DNA of 64,000 nucleotides, taken from DASYPP01 sp036006525 (GTDB taxonomy: Bacteria > Gemmatimonadota > Gemmatimonadetes > Gemmatimonadales > GWC2-71-9). Where the stretch lies: contig DASYPP010000009.1 in the NCBI GenBank assembly GCA_036006525.1, positions 47,179-111,178 of the forward strand, given 5' to 3'. A program made the translations under genes and the position numbers. Under the pieces are notes generated by a model. The model did not search any database, was not told the origin of the DNA, and saw nothing but the letters and a program-made list of their open reading frames with translations. Positions 28,101 through 37,418 of the stretch are shown piece by piece (within the stretch, counting starts at the first letter, position 1; each line of letters starts with the position of its first letter).

Positions 28101-31100
28101 ATGACCATAGAAGCCGATGAGCTGGTAGCCAGGCTTCAGGCCGCGCTCGGCACCCACTACCGGATTGAACGGGAGTTGGGCCGAGGGGGCATGGGCATGG
28201 TCTTCCTCGCCACCGACACGACCCTGGATCGCCCGGTCGCGGTGAAGGTCATGCACCCCGACCTCTCGGTGCACGGCTCCATCATCCAGCGTTTCCTGGC
28301 TGAAGCCAGAATGATCGCGAAGCTTCGCCATCCCAATATCGTTGCCGTCCACGCCGCCGGTGAAGCCACCGGAATTTTCTACTACGTCATGGATCACGTG
28401 CCCGGCGACAGCCTCCGGGAACGATTGAACCGGGTCGGGAAACTCGGGCCCGATGAAGCCGGGCGCATCATGGCCGACATGGCCGAAGCTCTGGCCGCCG
28501 CGGGCCGGGCGGGCCTGGTGCACCGGGACATCAAGCCGGAAAACATCCTGCTCGACGAAGCGACCGGGCGGGCACTGCTGGCCGATTTCGGTATCGCGCG
28601 GGTAGCCGCAGCGGAAACTTCACTTCAGCTGACCGGGCAGGGTATCGCGGTCGGTACCCCGACGTACATGAGCCCGGAGCAGGCGGCCGGCGAAACGGTG
28701 GATACCCGGAGCGATCTCTACGGGCTGGGGATCGTGGGCTACGAGATGCTGGCGGGTCATCCTCCATTCCGCGGTGCAAATGGGGCCGCGGTCATTTCGA
28801 TGCAACTCTCGGAAAAACCGGTTCCGATCGACCGGATCCGCCCGGAAACTCCGGCGGCCCTGGTCATCGCGGTCATGCGAGCGCTGGAGAAATCGCCGGA
28901 CCGGCGCTGGCAGACCGGCACCGAGATGAGTCGTGCCCTCCGCGGGGACCCGGGCCGGCGGCTTCACAGCCGGCGCAAGCTCATGCCGATGCTGATCGGG
29001 GCTGGCGCCCTGGTGTTGACCCTGGCGGGCGTGGCGCTGGCGCTCACCAGTGGCAACGGCCCGCCCGACGGTATCAACCCCCGGCATTCGATCCTGATCC
29101 TGCCGTTCGACAATTTGCGGGAGGACCAGGCCGTCGATTGGTTGCGCGAGGGCAGCGTCAACATGCTCTCACTCAACATGTCCCAATGGGACGACTTGTC
29201 GGTGGTCGATCACGAACGGCTGCACGACCTGCTGGGCCACCACAAGCTGGCGGTTGACGCTCCGATTGGCCTCGAGATGGCCCGCCAACTGGCCCGTGAT
29301 GCGGGAGTCTGGACCGTCGTCCTGGGCGACTACACCCGGTCCGGAGATTCTCTCCACCTCTCGGCCCGAGTCTACGACGTGGCTTCCGGTGAGCGAATCG
29401 ACGTGGCGCAGGTGAACGGAGTAAGCGGCGAGGATCCCCGTCCCCTGTATGACGAGTTGGCGGCCCGGCTGCTCGACCTCTCGGGTGCTCCGGGAGCCGC
29501 CCGCGCCAACCTGTCCGCGCTGACCACTCGATCGCTGGAGGCGTACCGCGCCTACCTTCGAGGTATCGACCTGCTGAACCAGTGGGAGCTGACCAGCGCG
29601 GAGCAGGAATTCCGTCATGCCCTGGATGAAGACAGCACGTTCGGGCTGGCCTATTACAAGCTGGCGCTCACCCGGGGTTGGCTGGTCGGCGCGAACGACA
29701 GTTTGAGCTTCCAGGCCATCGGAGCGGCCACTCGATTCTCCGGCGGCCTGCCCCAGCATGAACGCACAGTGATCAACGCGTATCGCGCCTTCCTGAACGG
29801 CGATTACGTCACTTCGCAGTCGCTCTATCGCTCGCTCCTGGCGCGCGATTCCAACGACGCCGATGCCTGGTATGGCCTGGGCGACGCGCTGTTCCATGAC
29901 ACCAGCAGCGTCAACGTCGCGGCCAACAAGACCACTTCGCTGCGATCCTTCAATCGCACCCTGGCGCTCGACCCGGCCTATACGCTGGCCTACGAACACA
30001 TCATGAACATGCTGACGGAGGCGTCGAACGAGCGTCCGTTCCTGGCACTGGTATCGCGAGACTCCTTCCGACTCGCCACGTCAAAAACCGGTCAGCCCAT
30101 TCTCGATAGCGCGCGGGTCAGACAGGCGGTCGCCCTGGCTCGCTCCGAGGCACTGGCGGCGGGGCACCAGTGGGTCACCAATCAGCCGGATGCGATCCGG
30201 GCCCATACCAACCTGATCGAAGTGATGATCGCCAGCCGGGATTTCAACGGCGCTCTGGCGGAGTTGCAGCGGACCCGGACGATGCCGGCCGGGGTGAACC
30301 GCCCCGATCTGGTCTTCACCGAGGGCAGGATCCGGTTTGCGTCGGGCGATATCGACGGCGCGGTAGATGCCTTCCGGCATGCGATGGACACGTTGGAGGC
30401 GGGGGACTTCTCGCTCGCCCCGGCCTTGAGCTATGTCGAGGTGAACACCGCGGCGGGCGTGTTTTCCTATATAGGCGATCTCGACGGGGCGACCCGGGCG
30501 ATCGAACTGGGCGACTCGGTGCGCCGACTGATCCGGCCCGGCATGATCGACGAACGCTCCTACGAGCATTTTCAGCGGGTGGCGCTGGGAATGCTCTATG
30601 CCGGTTCCGGCGGGCCGGTGCCCGAGCTGCGCCGCCTGTGGGAGAGCGCCGCCGAGGAGGCGCGGACCGCCCCGCAATCGCGGCGGCCTGACTTGGCGCG
30701 GTCCGGCACGCCGGCGGCGGTCGGCCTGTTTGGCGAAGGCGACACCACCGCACTCACCGAGCTGAAAGCACTGACGCGGGAGCCGCTGCCCAAGGAATTC
30801 CGGGCGCTCATCGCGGTCAAGCGCGGCGAGTCGGCCGAGGCGCGGCGAATTCTCGGTGAGCAGGATTCACCGGAGATGCGGGCCGGATGGAGCGGCGACA
30901 TCAGCGACCGGCGTCCGTACGAGGCCCAAGCCTGGTATCTCCTAGGCGACTATCAGCGGGCGATCGACATCCTGGACGGATTCGATCCCGAGCACCTGTA
31001 CAAGCGAGGCTTCGACTATCGCTGGAGCATGGTCGGACGGGTCCGGCTGCTCCGGGCCGCCGCGCTGGAGAAGCTGGGGCGACGAGAGGCGGCCGCGACC

Positions 31101-31208
31101 GAGTACCGGGCAGTGCTGGCCCAGTGGAAGGAGTCGACCTCCCCGGTGCTGGAGCCGTACCTCCGCCAGGCCCAGCAGGGGCTGGCCCGAACCACCGGCG
31201 AAGGCTGA
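28101..31208 (+). CDS. serine/threonine kinase with membrane span and TPR-type sensor region
   Basis: 1035 residues from the ATG at 28101. The cytoplasmic kinase domain (1-285) has GRGGMGMVFLA, VAVKVMH, HRDIKPENILLD (near 141), DFGIARV and GTPTYMSPEQA. A transmembrane helix lies near 295-318. The rest is extracytoplasmic: a domain beginning SILILPFDNL, as in adenylate-cyclase/TolB-like regulators, then TPR-like helical repeats up to the C-terminus. This architecture is abundant in Gemmatimonadota and Acidobacteriota. The 27887-28100 gap upstream shows no clear promoter. Confidence 0.92.
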   Translation: MTIEADELVARLQAALGTHYRIERELGRGGMGMVFLATDTTLDRPVAVKVMHPDLSVHGSIIQRFLAEARMIAKLRHPNIVAVHAAGEATGIFYYVMDHVPGDSLRERLNRVGKLGPDEAGRIMADMAEALAAAGRAGLVHRDIKPENILLDEATGRALLADFGIARVAAAETSLQLTGQGIAVGTPTYMSPEQAAGETVDTRSDLYGLGIVGYEMLAGHPPFRGANGAAVISMQLSEKPVPIDRIRPETPAALVIAVMRALEKSPDRRWQTGTEMSRALRGDPGRRLHSRRKLMPMLIGAGALVLTLAGVALALTSGNGPPDGINPRHSILILPFDNLREDQAVDWLREGSVNMLSLNMSQWDDLSVVDHERLHDLLGHHKLAVDAPIGLEMARQLARDAGVWTVVLGDYTRSGDSLHLSARVYDVASGERIDVAQVNGVSGEDPRPLYDELAARLLDLSGAPGAARANLSALTTRSLEAYRAYLRGIDLLNQWELTSAEQEFRHALDEDSTFGLAYYKLALTRGWLVGANDSLSFQAIGAATRFSGGLPQHERTVINAYRAFLNGDYVTSQSLYRSLLARDSNDADAWYGLGDALFHDTSSVNVAANKTTSLRSFNRTLALDPAYTLAYEHIMNMLTEASNERPFLALVSRDSFRLATSKTGQPILDSARVRQAVALARSEALAAGHQWVTNQPDAIRAHTNLIEVMIASRDFNGALAELQRTRTMPAGVNRPDLVFTEGRIRFASGDIDGAVDAFRHAMDTLEAGDFSLAPALSYVEVNTAAGVFSYIGDLDGATRAIELGDSVRRLIRPGMIDERSYEHFQRVALGMLYAGSGGPVPELRRLWESAAEEARTAPQSRRPDLARSGTPAAVGLFGEGDTTALTELKALTREPLPKEFRALIAVKRGESAEARRILGEQDSPEMRAGWSGDISDRRPYEAQAWYLLGDYQRAIDILDGFDPEHLYKRGFDYRWSMVGRVRLLRAAALEKLGRREAAATEYRAVLAQWKESTSPVLEPYLRQAQQGLARTTGEG

Positions 31209-31234
31209 CCGGTGCGGTTCGGGCCGGTTATCTT
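31205..31234 (+). promoter_or_regulatory. promoter of rnpB
   Basis: CTGACC (31205-31210) and TTATCT (31228-31233, spacer 17) precede the RNA 5' end by the right distance. The -35 element overlaps the stop codon of the kinase gene. Confidence 0.5.
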
Positions 31235-31239
31235 TGCCG

Positions 31240-31649
31240 GACGGGCAGGGTGCGATGGTCGCGGTGGCCTTCGGGTCATCGAGGAAAGTCCGAGCTCCGC
31301 CGGGTAGACTGCCAGGTAACGCCTGGGCGCCGAAGGGCGACGGAAAGGGCCACAGAAAACAGACCGCCCCAAGCAAGCGCAAGCAAGCGAAGGGTAAGGG
31401 TGAAACGGTGGGGTAAGAGCCCACCGCGCTCCTGGTAACAGGAGTGGCACGGTAACCCCCAGTCGGAGCAAGGCCAAATAGGCGGCGAGGTGTGACCCAC
31501 ACCGCCCTTCCGGAGCAATCCGGTTGGACAGCCGCGGGTAGGCTGCTAGAGGTGTCTGGTGACAGGCATCCCAGAGAGATGACCATCCTTCCAGCGCCAC
31601 TCACGTGGCGTAAAGGAAGAACAGAACTCGGCTTACGGCCCTGCCCCCG
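31240..31649 (+). ncRNA. rnpB: RNase P RNA, bacterial type A
   Basis: Catalytic RNA of RNase P. Helix P1 is formed by GGGCAGGG (31243-31250) and CCCTGCCC (31639-31646). The 5' conserved region is GAGGAAAGTCCGAGCTCC (31281-31298), and its P4 partner is ACAGAACTCGGCTTA (31621-31635). The GGTGAAACGGTGGGGTAAGA stretch of the specificity domain and AGAGAGATGACCATC near the 3' side are present. The length of about 410 fits. The protein partner rnpA is 7 kb away. Confidence 0.96.
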
Positions 31650-31650
31650 G

Positions 31651-31683
31651 GGCCCCGGCGTCGCGACGGCGTCGGGGCCTCAT
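31651..31683 (+). terminator. terminator of rnpB
   Basis: A GC-rich stem, GGCCCCGGCGTCG / CGGCGTCGGGGCC with loop CGA and G-T wobbles, then a T-rich stretch beginning TCATTGTTG. Confidence 0.75.
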
Positions 31684-31775
31684 TGTTGCTCAGGGAGGGC
31701 CACCTTGCTCGGTAGTGACCGGCTGGCGAACTTTATCCGCCCCGCGGCACATTCTGTCATCCACTGAGAGCAGCT

Positions 31776-31988
31776 GTGAAGAATGACGGCCCGGACCGGC
31801 CTTATCCGGCCAAGTGGGAAAGCGTGGCCCATCTGCGGGTATTTCGCGCCTCGCCCGGTGATTGGGCCAAGGTGGTGAGTTGGCGCGCGGATATGATGAA
31901 ACGCGGATGGCGATTGCTGCGGGTGAGTTCCGACGCGGAAGAAATCGTCGCCGTTTTTGGGAAAACGAAAATTGGCCAAAGTACCTGA
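31776..31988 (+). CDS. small hypothetical protein
   Basis: 70 residues from a GTG start, hydrophilic, no cysteine and no signal. Residues WESVAHLRVFRASPGDW and MKRGWRLLRVSSDAEEIVAVF look like a compact alpha-beta fold. It ends 22 bases before the secreted protein gene in the same direction and could be the first gene of that operon. No family is recognised; coding status is moderately supported by codon use. Confidence 0.5.
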   Translation: MKNDGPDRPYPAKWESVAHLRVFRASPGDWAKVVSWRADMMKRGWRLLRVSSDAEEIVAVFGKTKIGQST

Positions 31989-32010
31989 CCCTCAACCAAG
32001 GCAAGATTCA

Positions 32011-32796
32011 ATGTACGCATTACGCTCCAGCACGTTCGCGGCGCTGGCCCTGGCGGGCCTGGCCGGCGGGATTGTGCTCGCGCCTCCACAGACGACCCAC
32101 TACAAGATCGAGACTCGCTCGGAGCAGATCGTCGATCTCTCCGCGGTGGGCCAGGGCGAGCAGCACAATAACATCGCCCTCGTGAACTTCCTCACGGTGA
32201 CTCTCAGCGACACCGCCGGGGGCCGGACGGTCCATGCCGTCCTGGACTCGATGCTCAAGGCCGACACCAATCCGCTCCCGGCGCAGAGCACCCTGGACAG
32301 CGCCAAGGGGCGGACCTGGCATGGCTTGATGGACGCCGATGGACGGCTCTCCGGCGTGAAACGGATGGATAGCACCGAGGGCGGCGGCGGTGACCTGCTC
32401 ACCAACTTCTTCCCCCGGGTGAAACGGGGCGCGAAGGTGGGCGACAACTGGACCGATACTTCCGAAACCGCGACCAATGAGGCGGGACAGTCCATCACGA
32501 CCCGCACCGTGACCAACTACCGGGTGGCCGGGGCGGAGAACCACAACGGCACTCATGCCCTCCGCATCGAGACCGCCTTCAGCCTTTCCCAGACCGGTGA
32601 GATCAACAATGCCGGCGGCTCGCTCGGGGTGGACGGCACCGGCACCGGCACGGCGACCTATTTCGTTTCGGACGATGGCCGCTACCTCGGCGGCAACTCG
32701 ACGGTGAACTCCGATCTCCAGATCACCACGGCCCAGCTGCCGGAGCCGATTCCGATCAAGGCCACCAACACGGCGACGATTACGATAGTCAACTGA
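32011..32796 (+). CDS. secreted protein of unknown function, first of a paralogous pair
   Basis: 261 residues from the ATG at 32011. The N-terminus (TFAALALAGLAGGIVLAP) is a signal or anchor segment. The body contains VLDSM, LDSAKGRTWHGLMDADGR, KVGDNWTDTSE and a GTGTGTATYFVSDDGRYLGG segment. Each of these has a counterpart at the same place in the next gene, so the two are tandem paralogues. No catalytic motif is visible. A 5-bp gap separates the pair. Confidence 0.75.
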   Translation: MYALRSSTFAALALAGLAGGIVLAPPQTTHYKIETRSEQIVDLSAVGQGEQHNNIALVNFLTVTLSDTAGGRTVHAVLDSMLKADTNPLPAQSTLDSAKGRTWHGLMDADGRLSGVKRMDSTEGGGGDLLTNFFPRVKRGAKVGDNWTDTSETATNEAGQSITTRTVTNYRVAGAENHNGTHALRIETAFSLSQTGEINNAGGSLGVDGTGTGTATYFVSDDGRYLGGNSTVNSDLQITTAQLPEPIPIKATNTATITIVN

Positions 32797-32801
32797 GGAA
32801 C

Positions 32802-33665
32802 ATGTCTCTCCGGAGTTGGTCACGGCTCCCGGCGTTGCTGGTGCTGGCGGCATGCGCGTCGACGCGAACCCCCGCCAGCCCCGCCGGGGGCGCTCCTGCC
32901 CCCGCCGACGGCACGGTCCCTGAGAAGCGGGACAACGCGACCCTGTACAGCGCAGTGCCCGTCGCGCGCTACCTGCTCGAATCCCGCGACAGCCTGGCGA
33001 TGGAGATGCCGGACGGATCCTTCGGGAACTTCAATGAAAAATCGTCCTACCTGACGATTTCCCTGGCGCCGGCCGGGGCCGGCTTCGCCGTGACCATGGT
33101 GCTGGATTCCATGCGGTTGAACTTCCCCGACAACCTGGCCCAGGCCCTGGTCGACAGCGCGGTCGGTACCCGGTGGCAGGGAAGCATCGGGGCGAATGGC
33201 CGGGTGGAATCGCTCGAGCCGGACCATCCATCGGTGTTCGGCGAGCAGGTGCGGACCAGTTTCCGCCGGCTCTTCCCGGTCCTTCCGGTGACCGGGGCCA
33301 AGCCGGGCGACCAGTGGGCCGATAGCTCGTCCATGACGCTCACGATCGTCAACGGGCTGAGCGTCCAGGAGCACCGCACGACAGAGTACCGGGCCGAGAA
33401 GCTGGAAAACATGCGCGGGGTCCGGGTGCTGGTGCTGCAGAGCACGACGGCGTACCGGGTGGAAGGCGCCGGCACCAGTTTTGGCCAGGAGCTGAGCATC
33501 ACCGGCCGCGGCACCGCGACCGGCACTCACCGCATCAGCACTGACGGGCGCCTGCTCGAGGCCAGCGTGAGCGATTCTGTGGGGATGTCGATCACGGTGC
33601 CCGCGGTCGGACAGACGGTGCCAACCGTTGCCACCTCGCGGTACACGCTCCGCTTGCTGCCGTGA
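32802..33665 (+). CDS. lipoprotein of unknown function, second of a paralogous pair
   Basis: 287 residues. The lipobox LVLAACAS near residue 18 marks it for lipidation, unlike its upstream paralogue. Shared segments with that protein are VLDSMRLNF, LVDSAVGTRWQGSIGANGR, GAKPGDQWADSSS and GRGTATGTHRISTDGRLL. Repeated beta strands suggest an all-beta envelope domain. The stop overlaps the mtgA start as GTGA, which ties this pair to cell-wall synthesis by context only. Confidence 0.75.
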   Translation: MSLRSWSRLPALLVLAACASTRTPASPAGGAPAPADGTVPEKRDNATLYSAVPVARYLLESRDSLAMEMPDGSFGNFNEKSSYLTISLAPAGAGFAVTMVLDSMRLNFPDNLAQALVDSAVGTRWQGSIGANGRVESLEPDHPSVFGEQVRTSFRRLFPVLPVTGAKPGDQWADSSSMTLTIVNGLSVQEHRTTEYRAEKLENMRGVRVLVLQSTTAYRVEGAGTSFGQELSITGRGTATGTHRISTDGRLLEASVSDSVGMSITVPAVGQTVPTVATSRYTLRLLP

Positions 33666-34564
33666 GCCTCTGGCGCAAAGCCGGCCGAGTCATCGTATGG
33701 GGCGTAGTGCTGTTCCTCCTCTGGATCTTCGCGGTCTGGCCTCCTCCCGTCTGGTTCCGCTCCCACTATCCCAATGAGTCGGCGTTCATGCGGATGCGAC
33801 GCGGCCAGGCCGACTCCAGCACGCCCGAGCGCCGCTACCGCCCCATCCCGCTCGATTCGATCGCCAAGGCGGTTCCCCGGGCGGTCACCATCGGCGAGGA
33901 CGACGATTTCTGGAATCACGACGGAATCGACTACCGGTCGCTGCGCCACGCCCTGGGCTACAAGCGCGATTCATTTTCCTGGAGCTCACCGAGGGACCGG
34001 AAGGACCTGATGGCCGTTCTGGGACGGGCCTGGGAACGCAGAGAGGCTCTCCGGGGCGCCAGTACCATCACCCAGCAACTGGCCAAGAATCTCTACCTGT
34101 CTCCTTCCCGTAATCCGCTCCGCAAGTTGAAGGAAGCCGTGACGGCCTATCGGCTGGAGACCGCCTTGGGCAAGGAGCGAATCCTGGAGCTCTATCTCAA
34201 CCTGGTGGAGCTGGGCGACGAGGTATGGGGAGTGGAGGCGGCCAGCCAGAAGTATTTCCATCGTCCGGCGCGGCAGCTGTCTATCGAGCAGGCCGCAGCC
34301 CTGGCCGGCGCGCTGCCGTTCCCGTTGTCATCCAATCCGGGCTACCGGCCGGGCCGGATGCGGTGGCGGCAGAACCTGATTCTTCGCAGGATGCGGGGAG
34401 AGAACGTCGAGGTGCCGAAGGTGGAAACCGAGGTAGTCTTGCCGGTGGTTCCGGATACCGGCGCCCTGATACCCGAAGAGCCGGTTCCGCTCGACACGGT
34501 ACCGGCTCCCTTGCCATTCGATAGCGTGATTACTCCGCCGGACTCGTCAATCCACCAGCCGTAG
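33662..34564 (+). CDS. mtgA: monofunctional peptidoglycan glycosyltransferase
   Basis: GT51 enzyme polymerising lipid II at the inner membrane, 300 residues. One membrane helix is near 9-22. The catalytic motif EDDDFWNHDGIDYRSL and GASTITQQLAKNLYLS are both intact, as is the helix ELYLNLVELGDEVWGVEAAS. The stretch between the two catalytic motifs is about 20 residues longer than in E. coli MtgA. The C-terminus is a proline-rich tail. The GTG start overlaps the lipoprotein stop, and the 3' end overlaps dnaN by 18 bp. Confidence 0.92.
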   Translation: MSLWRKAGRVIVWGVVLFLLWIFAVWPPPVWFRSHYPNESAFMRMRRGQADSSTPERRYRPIPLDSIAKAVPRAVTIGEDDDFWNHDGIDYRSLRHALGYKRDSFSWSSPRDRKDLMAVLGRAWERREALRGASTITQQLAKNLYLSPSRNPLRKLKEAVTAYRLETALGKERILELYLNLVELGDEVWGVEAASQKYFHRPARQLSIEQAAALAGALPFPLSSNPGYRPGRMRWRQNLILRRMRGENVEVPKVETEVVLPVVPDTGALIPEEPVPLDTVPAPLPFDSVITPPDSSIHQP

Positions 34565-35662
34565 CGGCATCACCAGCGTCAGGTAGCTCGCCGAATCGTC
34601 CCACCCCACCGGCTCGCAGGTCGCTGCGCGCTCGGGGCCTTTGAAAGTCATCCGGACCTCGTCGGTCGGGATGTATTTCAGGATCTCGAGCAGGTAGGCG
34701 GCGTTGAAGCCGATCTCCAGCGGGTCCCCCTCGTAGGTGACGGTGACTTCTTCCTGGGCTTCGCCCAGGTCGGGGGTCTGTACCGAGAGCTTGCAGGATC
34801 CGTTGGCGAACTGCATCCGGATCCGGTGAGTCTGGTCGCTGGCCACGATGCTCATCCGGCGGAGCGCCGAGGTCAGGGCCGACTTGTCCGCGGTCGCCGC
34901 CTTGTCGTTCTCCCGGGGAATCACCTGCTCGTAGTTGGGATAGGGGCCTTCGATCAGCCGGGTGTAGACATGAGTTGTCGCGGACCGGAAGCCCAGGTGG
35001 TTCTCGCTCCGGGCAATTTCCAGCTCCTCCTCGGCGCCGAACAGCCGGCGAATCTGCTCCAGGGCCTTGGGCGGGACGATCAGGTCGGCCTGGTTCTTGG
35101 CATTGCCGCCCTTGGTTGGAATATCCATCCGGGCCAGCCGGTGCCCATTGGTCGCCACCATTCGCATCCGCTCGGGACGAAGCTCCCAGAGCACGCCGTT
35201 CAGGATCGGGCGGCTCTCCTCGGTGCTCGCCGCAAAGGCGACGTGCCCGATCAGCTTCTGCAGGTCAGTGGCCGAGCTTTTCCAGGCCCCGTCGAACTTC
35301 ACGGAGGGGAACGCGGGGAATTCCTCCCGGGGCAGGCCGAGCAGCCGGAACTTGGTCCGGCCGCACTCGATGGTCATACGTTGCTCGCCCGACCCGGTGA
35401 AGCGAATGGCGGCACTGGGCAGTTCGCGGACGATTTCCACCAGCTTCTTGGCGGGGAGGGTGATCGCTCCCTCCTGGTCCACCGAGGCCGGGATGCTGGT
35501 TGAAACCCCGATGTCCAGGTCGGTTCCCGAGAGCCGGAGGGAATCCTTGCCCGCTTCCACCAGGATGTTGGAAAGCACCGGAAGCGTGGTCTTCGTGGGC
35601 ACGCTCGCCGCAACCGCCAGCAATCCTTCCTGAAGTTGTTCCCGCGCGATCGTAAACTTCAT
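34547..35662 (-). CDS. dnaN: DNA polymerase III sliding clamp (beta subunit)
   Basis: Ring-shaped processivity clamp, 371 residues, in three similar domains. Readable family features are the N-terminal MKFTIAREQLQEGLLAVA, the PVLSNILVEA strand, GHRLARMDIP in the middle and the C-terminal TYLVMPLR-like ending YLTLVMPLRL. It lies downstream of dnaA with the candidate origin between them. Confidence 0.96.
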   Translation of the reverse strand: MKFTIAREQLQEGLLAVAASVPTKTTLPVLSNILVEAGKDSLRLSGTDLDIGVSTSIPASVDQEGAITLPAKKLVEIVRELPSAAIRFTGSGEQRMTIECGRTKFRLLGLPREEFPAFPSVKFDGAWKSSATDLQKLIGHVAFAASTEESRPILNGVLWELRPERMRMVATNGHRLARMDIPTKGGNAKNQADLIVPPKALEQIRRLFGAEEELEIARSENHLGFRSATTHVYTRLIEGPYPNYEQVIPRENDKAATADKSALTSALRRMSIVASDQTHRIRMQFANGSCKLSVQTPDLGEAQEEVTVTYEGDPLEIGFNAAYLLEILKYIPTDEVRMTFKGPERAATCEPVGWDDSASYLTLVMPLRLVD

Positions 35663-35882
35663 CTCACTCCCCGGTGAGGCTGATAAAGACTGTAACTACC
35701 CGAATATATAGAACTAGTAGCAGTAGTAGAGGGTCTGGATATGTGGACGCAATGGGTACCGGCAATCTCCGTAACGACTTCACCCCGGTTCGCCATGTTG
35801 GTACCGTGTGGGCGACGGGGATGAGACTGCAGTTTTCCCGGCCTTCTCCGCATTACCCACACCGCTACATTCGGCGCGGCGA
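35663..35882. other. candidate replication origin oriC between dnaA and dnaN
   Basis: Reading 5' to 3' on the minus strand: a DnaA box TGTGGGTAA at 35861-35853 (one mismatch to TGTGGATAA), a half-conserved box ending TCCACA at 35750-35742, a short GC-rich step, then CTACTACTGCTACTA at 35729-35715 and an AT-rich tract at 35713-35702. The plus strand of that segment reads TAGTAGCAGTAGTAG, the 3'-GAT-5' DnaA-trio pattern. This order of box, GC step, trio and AT-rich DNA is the basal unwinding layout described for Bacillus, in the same place between dnaA and dnaN. Few strong DnaA boxes are visible, which tempers confidence. Confidence 0.6.
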
Positions 35883-37271
35883 CTATTGTGCGAACAATTC
35901 TTGACGAGCCATTTCGATCCGTTCGCGCAGGCTGCGATCGCGGGCGATCTGGCGCTGCACCTTGTCCACGCTGTGGATGACGGTGGAGTGATCGCGGCCG
36001 CCGAAGGCCTGGCCGATTTCCACCAGCTGCATCTGCAACAGGTCGCGCGCGAGGTACATGGCGATCTGGCGCGGGACCGTGAGAGTCTTGATCCGGGCCT
36101 TGGAGCGCAGACCCTCGGGGGTCACGCCCCATCGCCGGGCGATGACTTCCTGGACCTTGTCGATGGTCGGGAGGGCGCGGGCCGCCGGGGCGCCGGCCTC
36201 CTCGCCCAGCTTGATCTTGTCCGACAGGGCGTCGCGCGCCAGCTCGATCGACACCTCGCGGTGCTTGAGCGAGGCGAAAAGCAGCAGTTTGATGATGCAG
36301 CCCTCGAGCTCCCGGACATTGGAACGCACGTGCTCGGCGATGAAGCGCAGCACGTCGTCCGGGATGGTCAGCTCCAGGTGGTCCTGCTCCTGTTTCTTGC
36401 GCAGGATAGCGATCCGGTGCTCCAGGTCGGGCTGGCCAATGTCGGCCACCATGCCCCATTCGAACCGGCTCACCAGCCGGGCCTCGAGTCCCGGGATCTC
36501 CTTGGGAGGCCGGTCCGAGGTCAGGACGATCTGTTTCTTCCCCTCGTAGAGCGCGTTAAAGGTGTGGAAGAACTCTTCCTGGGTCATTTCCTTACCTTCC
36601 AGGAAGTGCACGTCGTCCACCAGGAAGAGGTCCACGTCGCTGCGATAGCGGCGACGGAACTCCGGCATGGTCCGGCTGTGGATGCTTTCGATCACCTCGT
36701 TGATGAACTGCTCGGCGCCGACGTAGAGCACCTGGGTGTCGGGGGAGCGCTCGCACACGGCGTGGGCGATGGCCTGCATGAGGTGGGTCTTGCCCAGCCC
36801 GGTCGCCCCATAGATGAAGAGCGGGTTATAGGTCTTGCCCGGCGCCTCGGCGACCGCATGTGCCGCGGCGGCGGCCAGTTCGTTCGACTTGCCGATGACG
36901 AAGGTGTCGAAGGTGTAGCGCTCGTTCAGCGGTTGGGCGCTGGGATTGGCGCTGGGCGCGGCCGGGGTGGCGGCGGCCTGGGGGGCGACGAAAAAGTCCA
37001 TCTGGGGTCGGCGCTGCCGGTCTTCCTGGACCTGGAAGACGACGGACGTGGGACGCCCAATGACCGGCTCCGCCAGGCGAGACAACAGGCTGGCGTGCTT
37101 GGACTCGTTCCACTCCGCTGCGAAGTGGTCCGGGGCGCCAACGATCAGACGCCCATCATCGAGGGCGATCGCCTCCGCCGGCTCCAACCAGGTGCGGACG
37201 GTATGTTCAGGTAATTCGCGATGCGCTTCTTCGAGTATGCGTTTCCAGGCTTCTTTGGCAGACAGCTGCAT
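35883..37271 (-). CDS. dnaA: chromosomal replication initiator DnaA
   Basis: 462 residues from the ATG at 37271. Domain I is N-terminal (EAWKRILEEAHREL). A Pro/Ala-rich linker follows. The AAA+ domain has Walker A GATGLGKTHL and Walker B LFLVDDVHFLEG, and domain IV carries the DNA-binding signature GGRDHSTVIHSVDKV. The frame is open to 37340, but the promoter found at 37312-37340 excludes those starts. Confidence 0.97.
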   Translation of the reverse strand: MQLSAKEAWKRILEEAHRELPEHTVRTWLEPAEAIALDDGRLIVGAPDHFAAEWNESKHASLLSRLAEPVIGRPTSVVFQVQEDRQRRPQMDFFVAPQAAATPAAPSANPSAQPLNERYTFDTFVIGKSNELAAAAAHAVAEAPGKTYNPLFIYGATGLGKTHLMQAIAHAVCERSPDTQVLYVGAEQFINEVIESIHSRTMPEFRRRYRSDVDLFLVDDVHFLEGKEMTQEEFFHTFNALYEGKKQIVLTSDRPPKEIPGLEARLVSRFEWGMVADIGQPDLEHRIAILRKKQEQDHLELTIPDDVLRFIAEHVRSNVRELEGCIIKLLLFASLKHREVSIELARDALSDKIKLGEEAGAPAARALPTIDKVQEVIARRWGVTPEGLRSKARIKTLTVPRQIAMYLARDLLQMQLVEIGQAFGGRDHSTVIHSVDKVQRQIARDRSLRERIEMARQELFAQ

Positions 37272-37311
37272 CGTGACTCGATCAACGGTGGGGAGCTTGC
37301 AAGGGCCCACG

Positions 37312-37340
37312 ATTGTACGGGCTGGATGTGGAAAAGTCAA
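37312..37340 (-). promoter_or_regulatory. dnaA promoter with overlapping DnaA box
   Basis: On the minus strand TTGACT (37340-37335), a 17-base spacer and TACAAT (37317-37312). A DnaA box TTTTCCACA (37335-37327, one mismatch to TTATCCACA) starts at the last base of the -35 element and fills half of the spacer. Binding there would block RNA polymerase, a direct route for DnaA autoregulation. Confidence 0.75.
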
Positions 37341-37418
37341 CCTTGACCGGGGCTCTCAGCGCCACCACTCGTCAGGCTGGCGAATTCCGCCTCGGTGGCG
37401 CACTTGGGCCGAGCCAAC

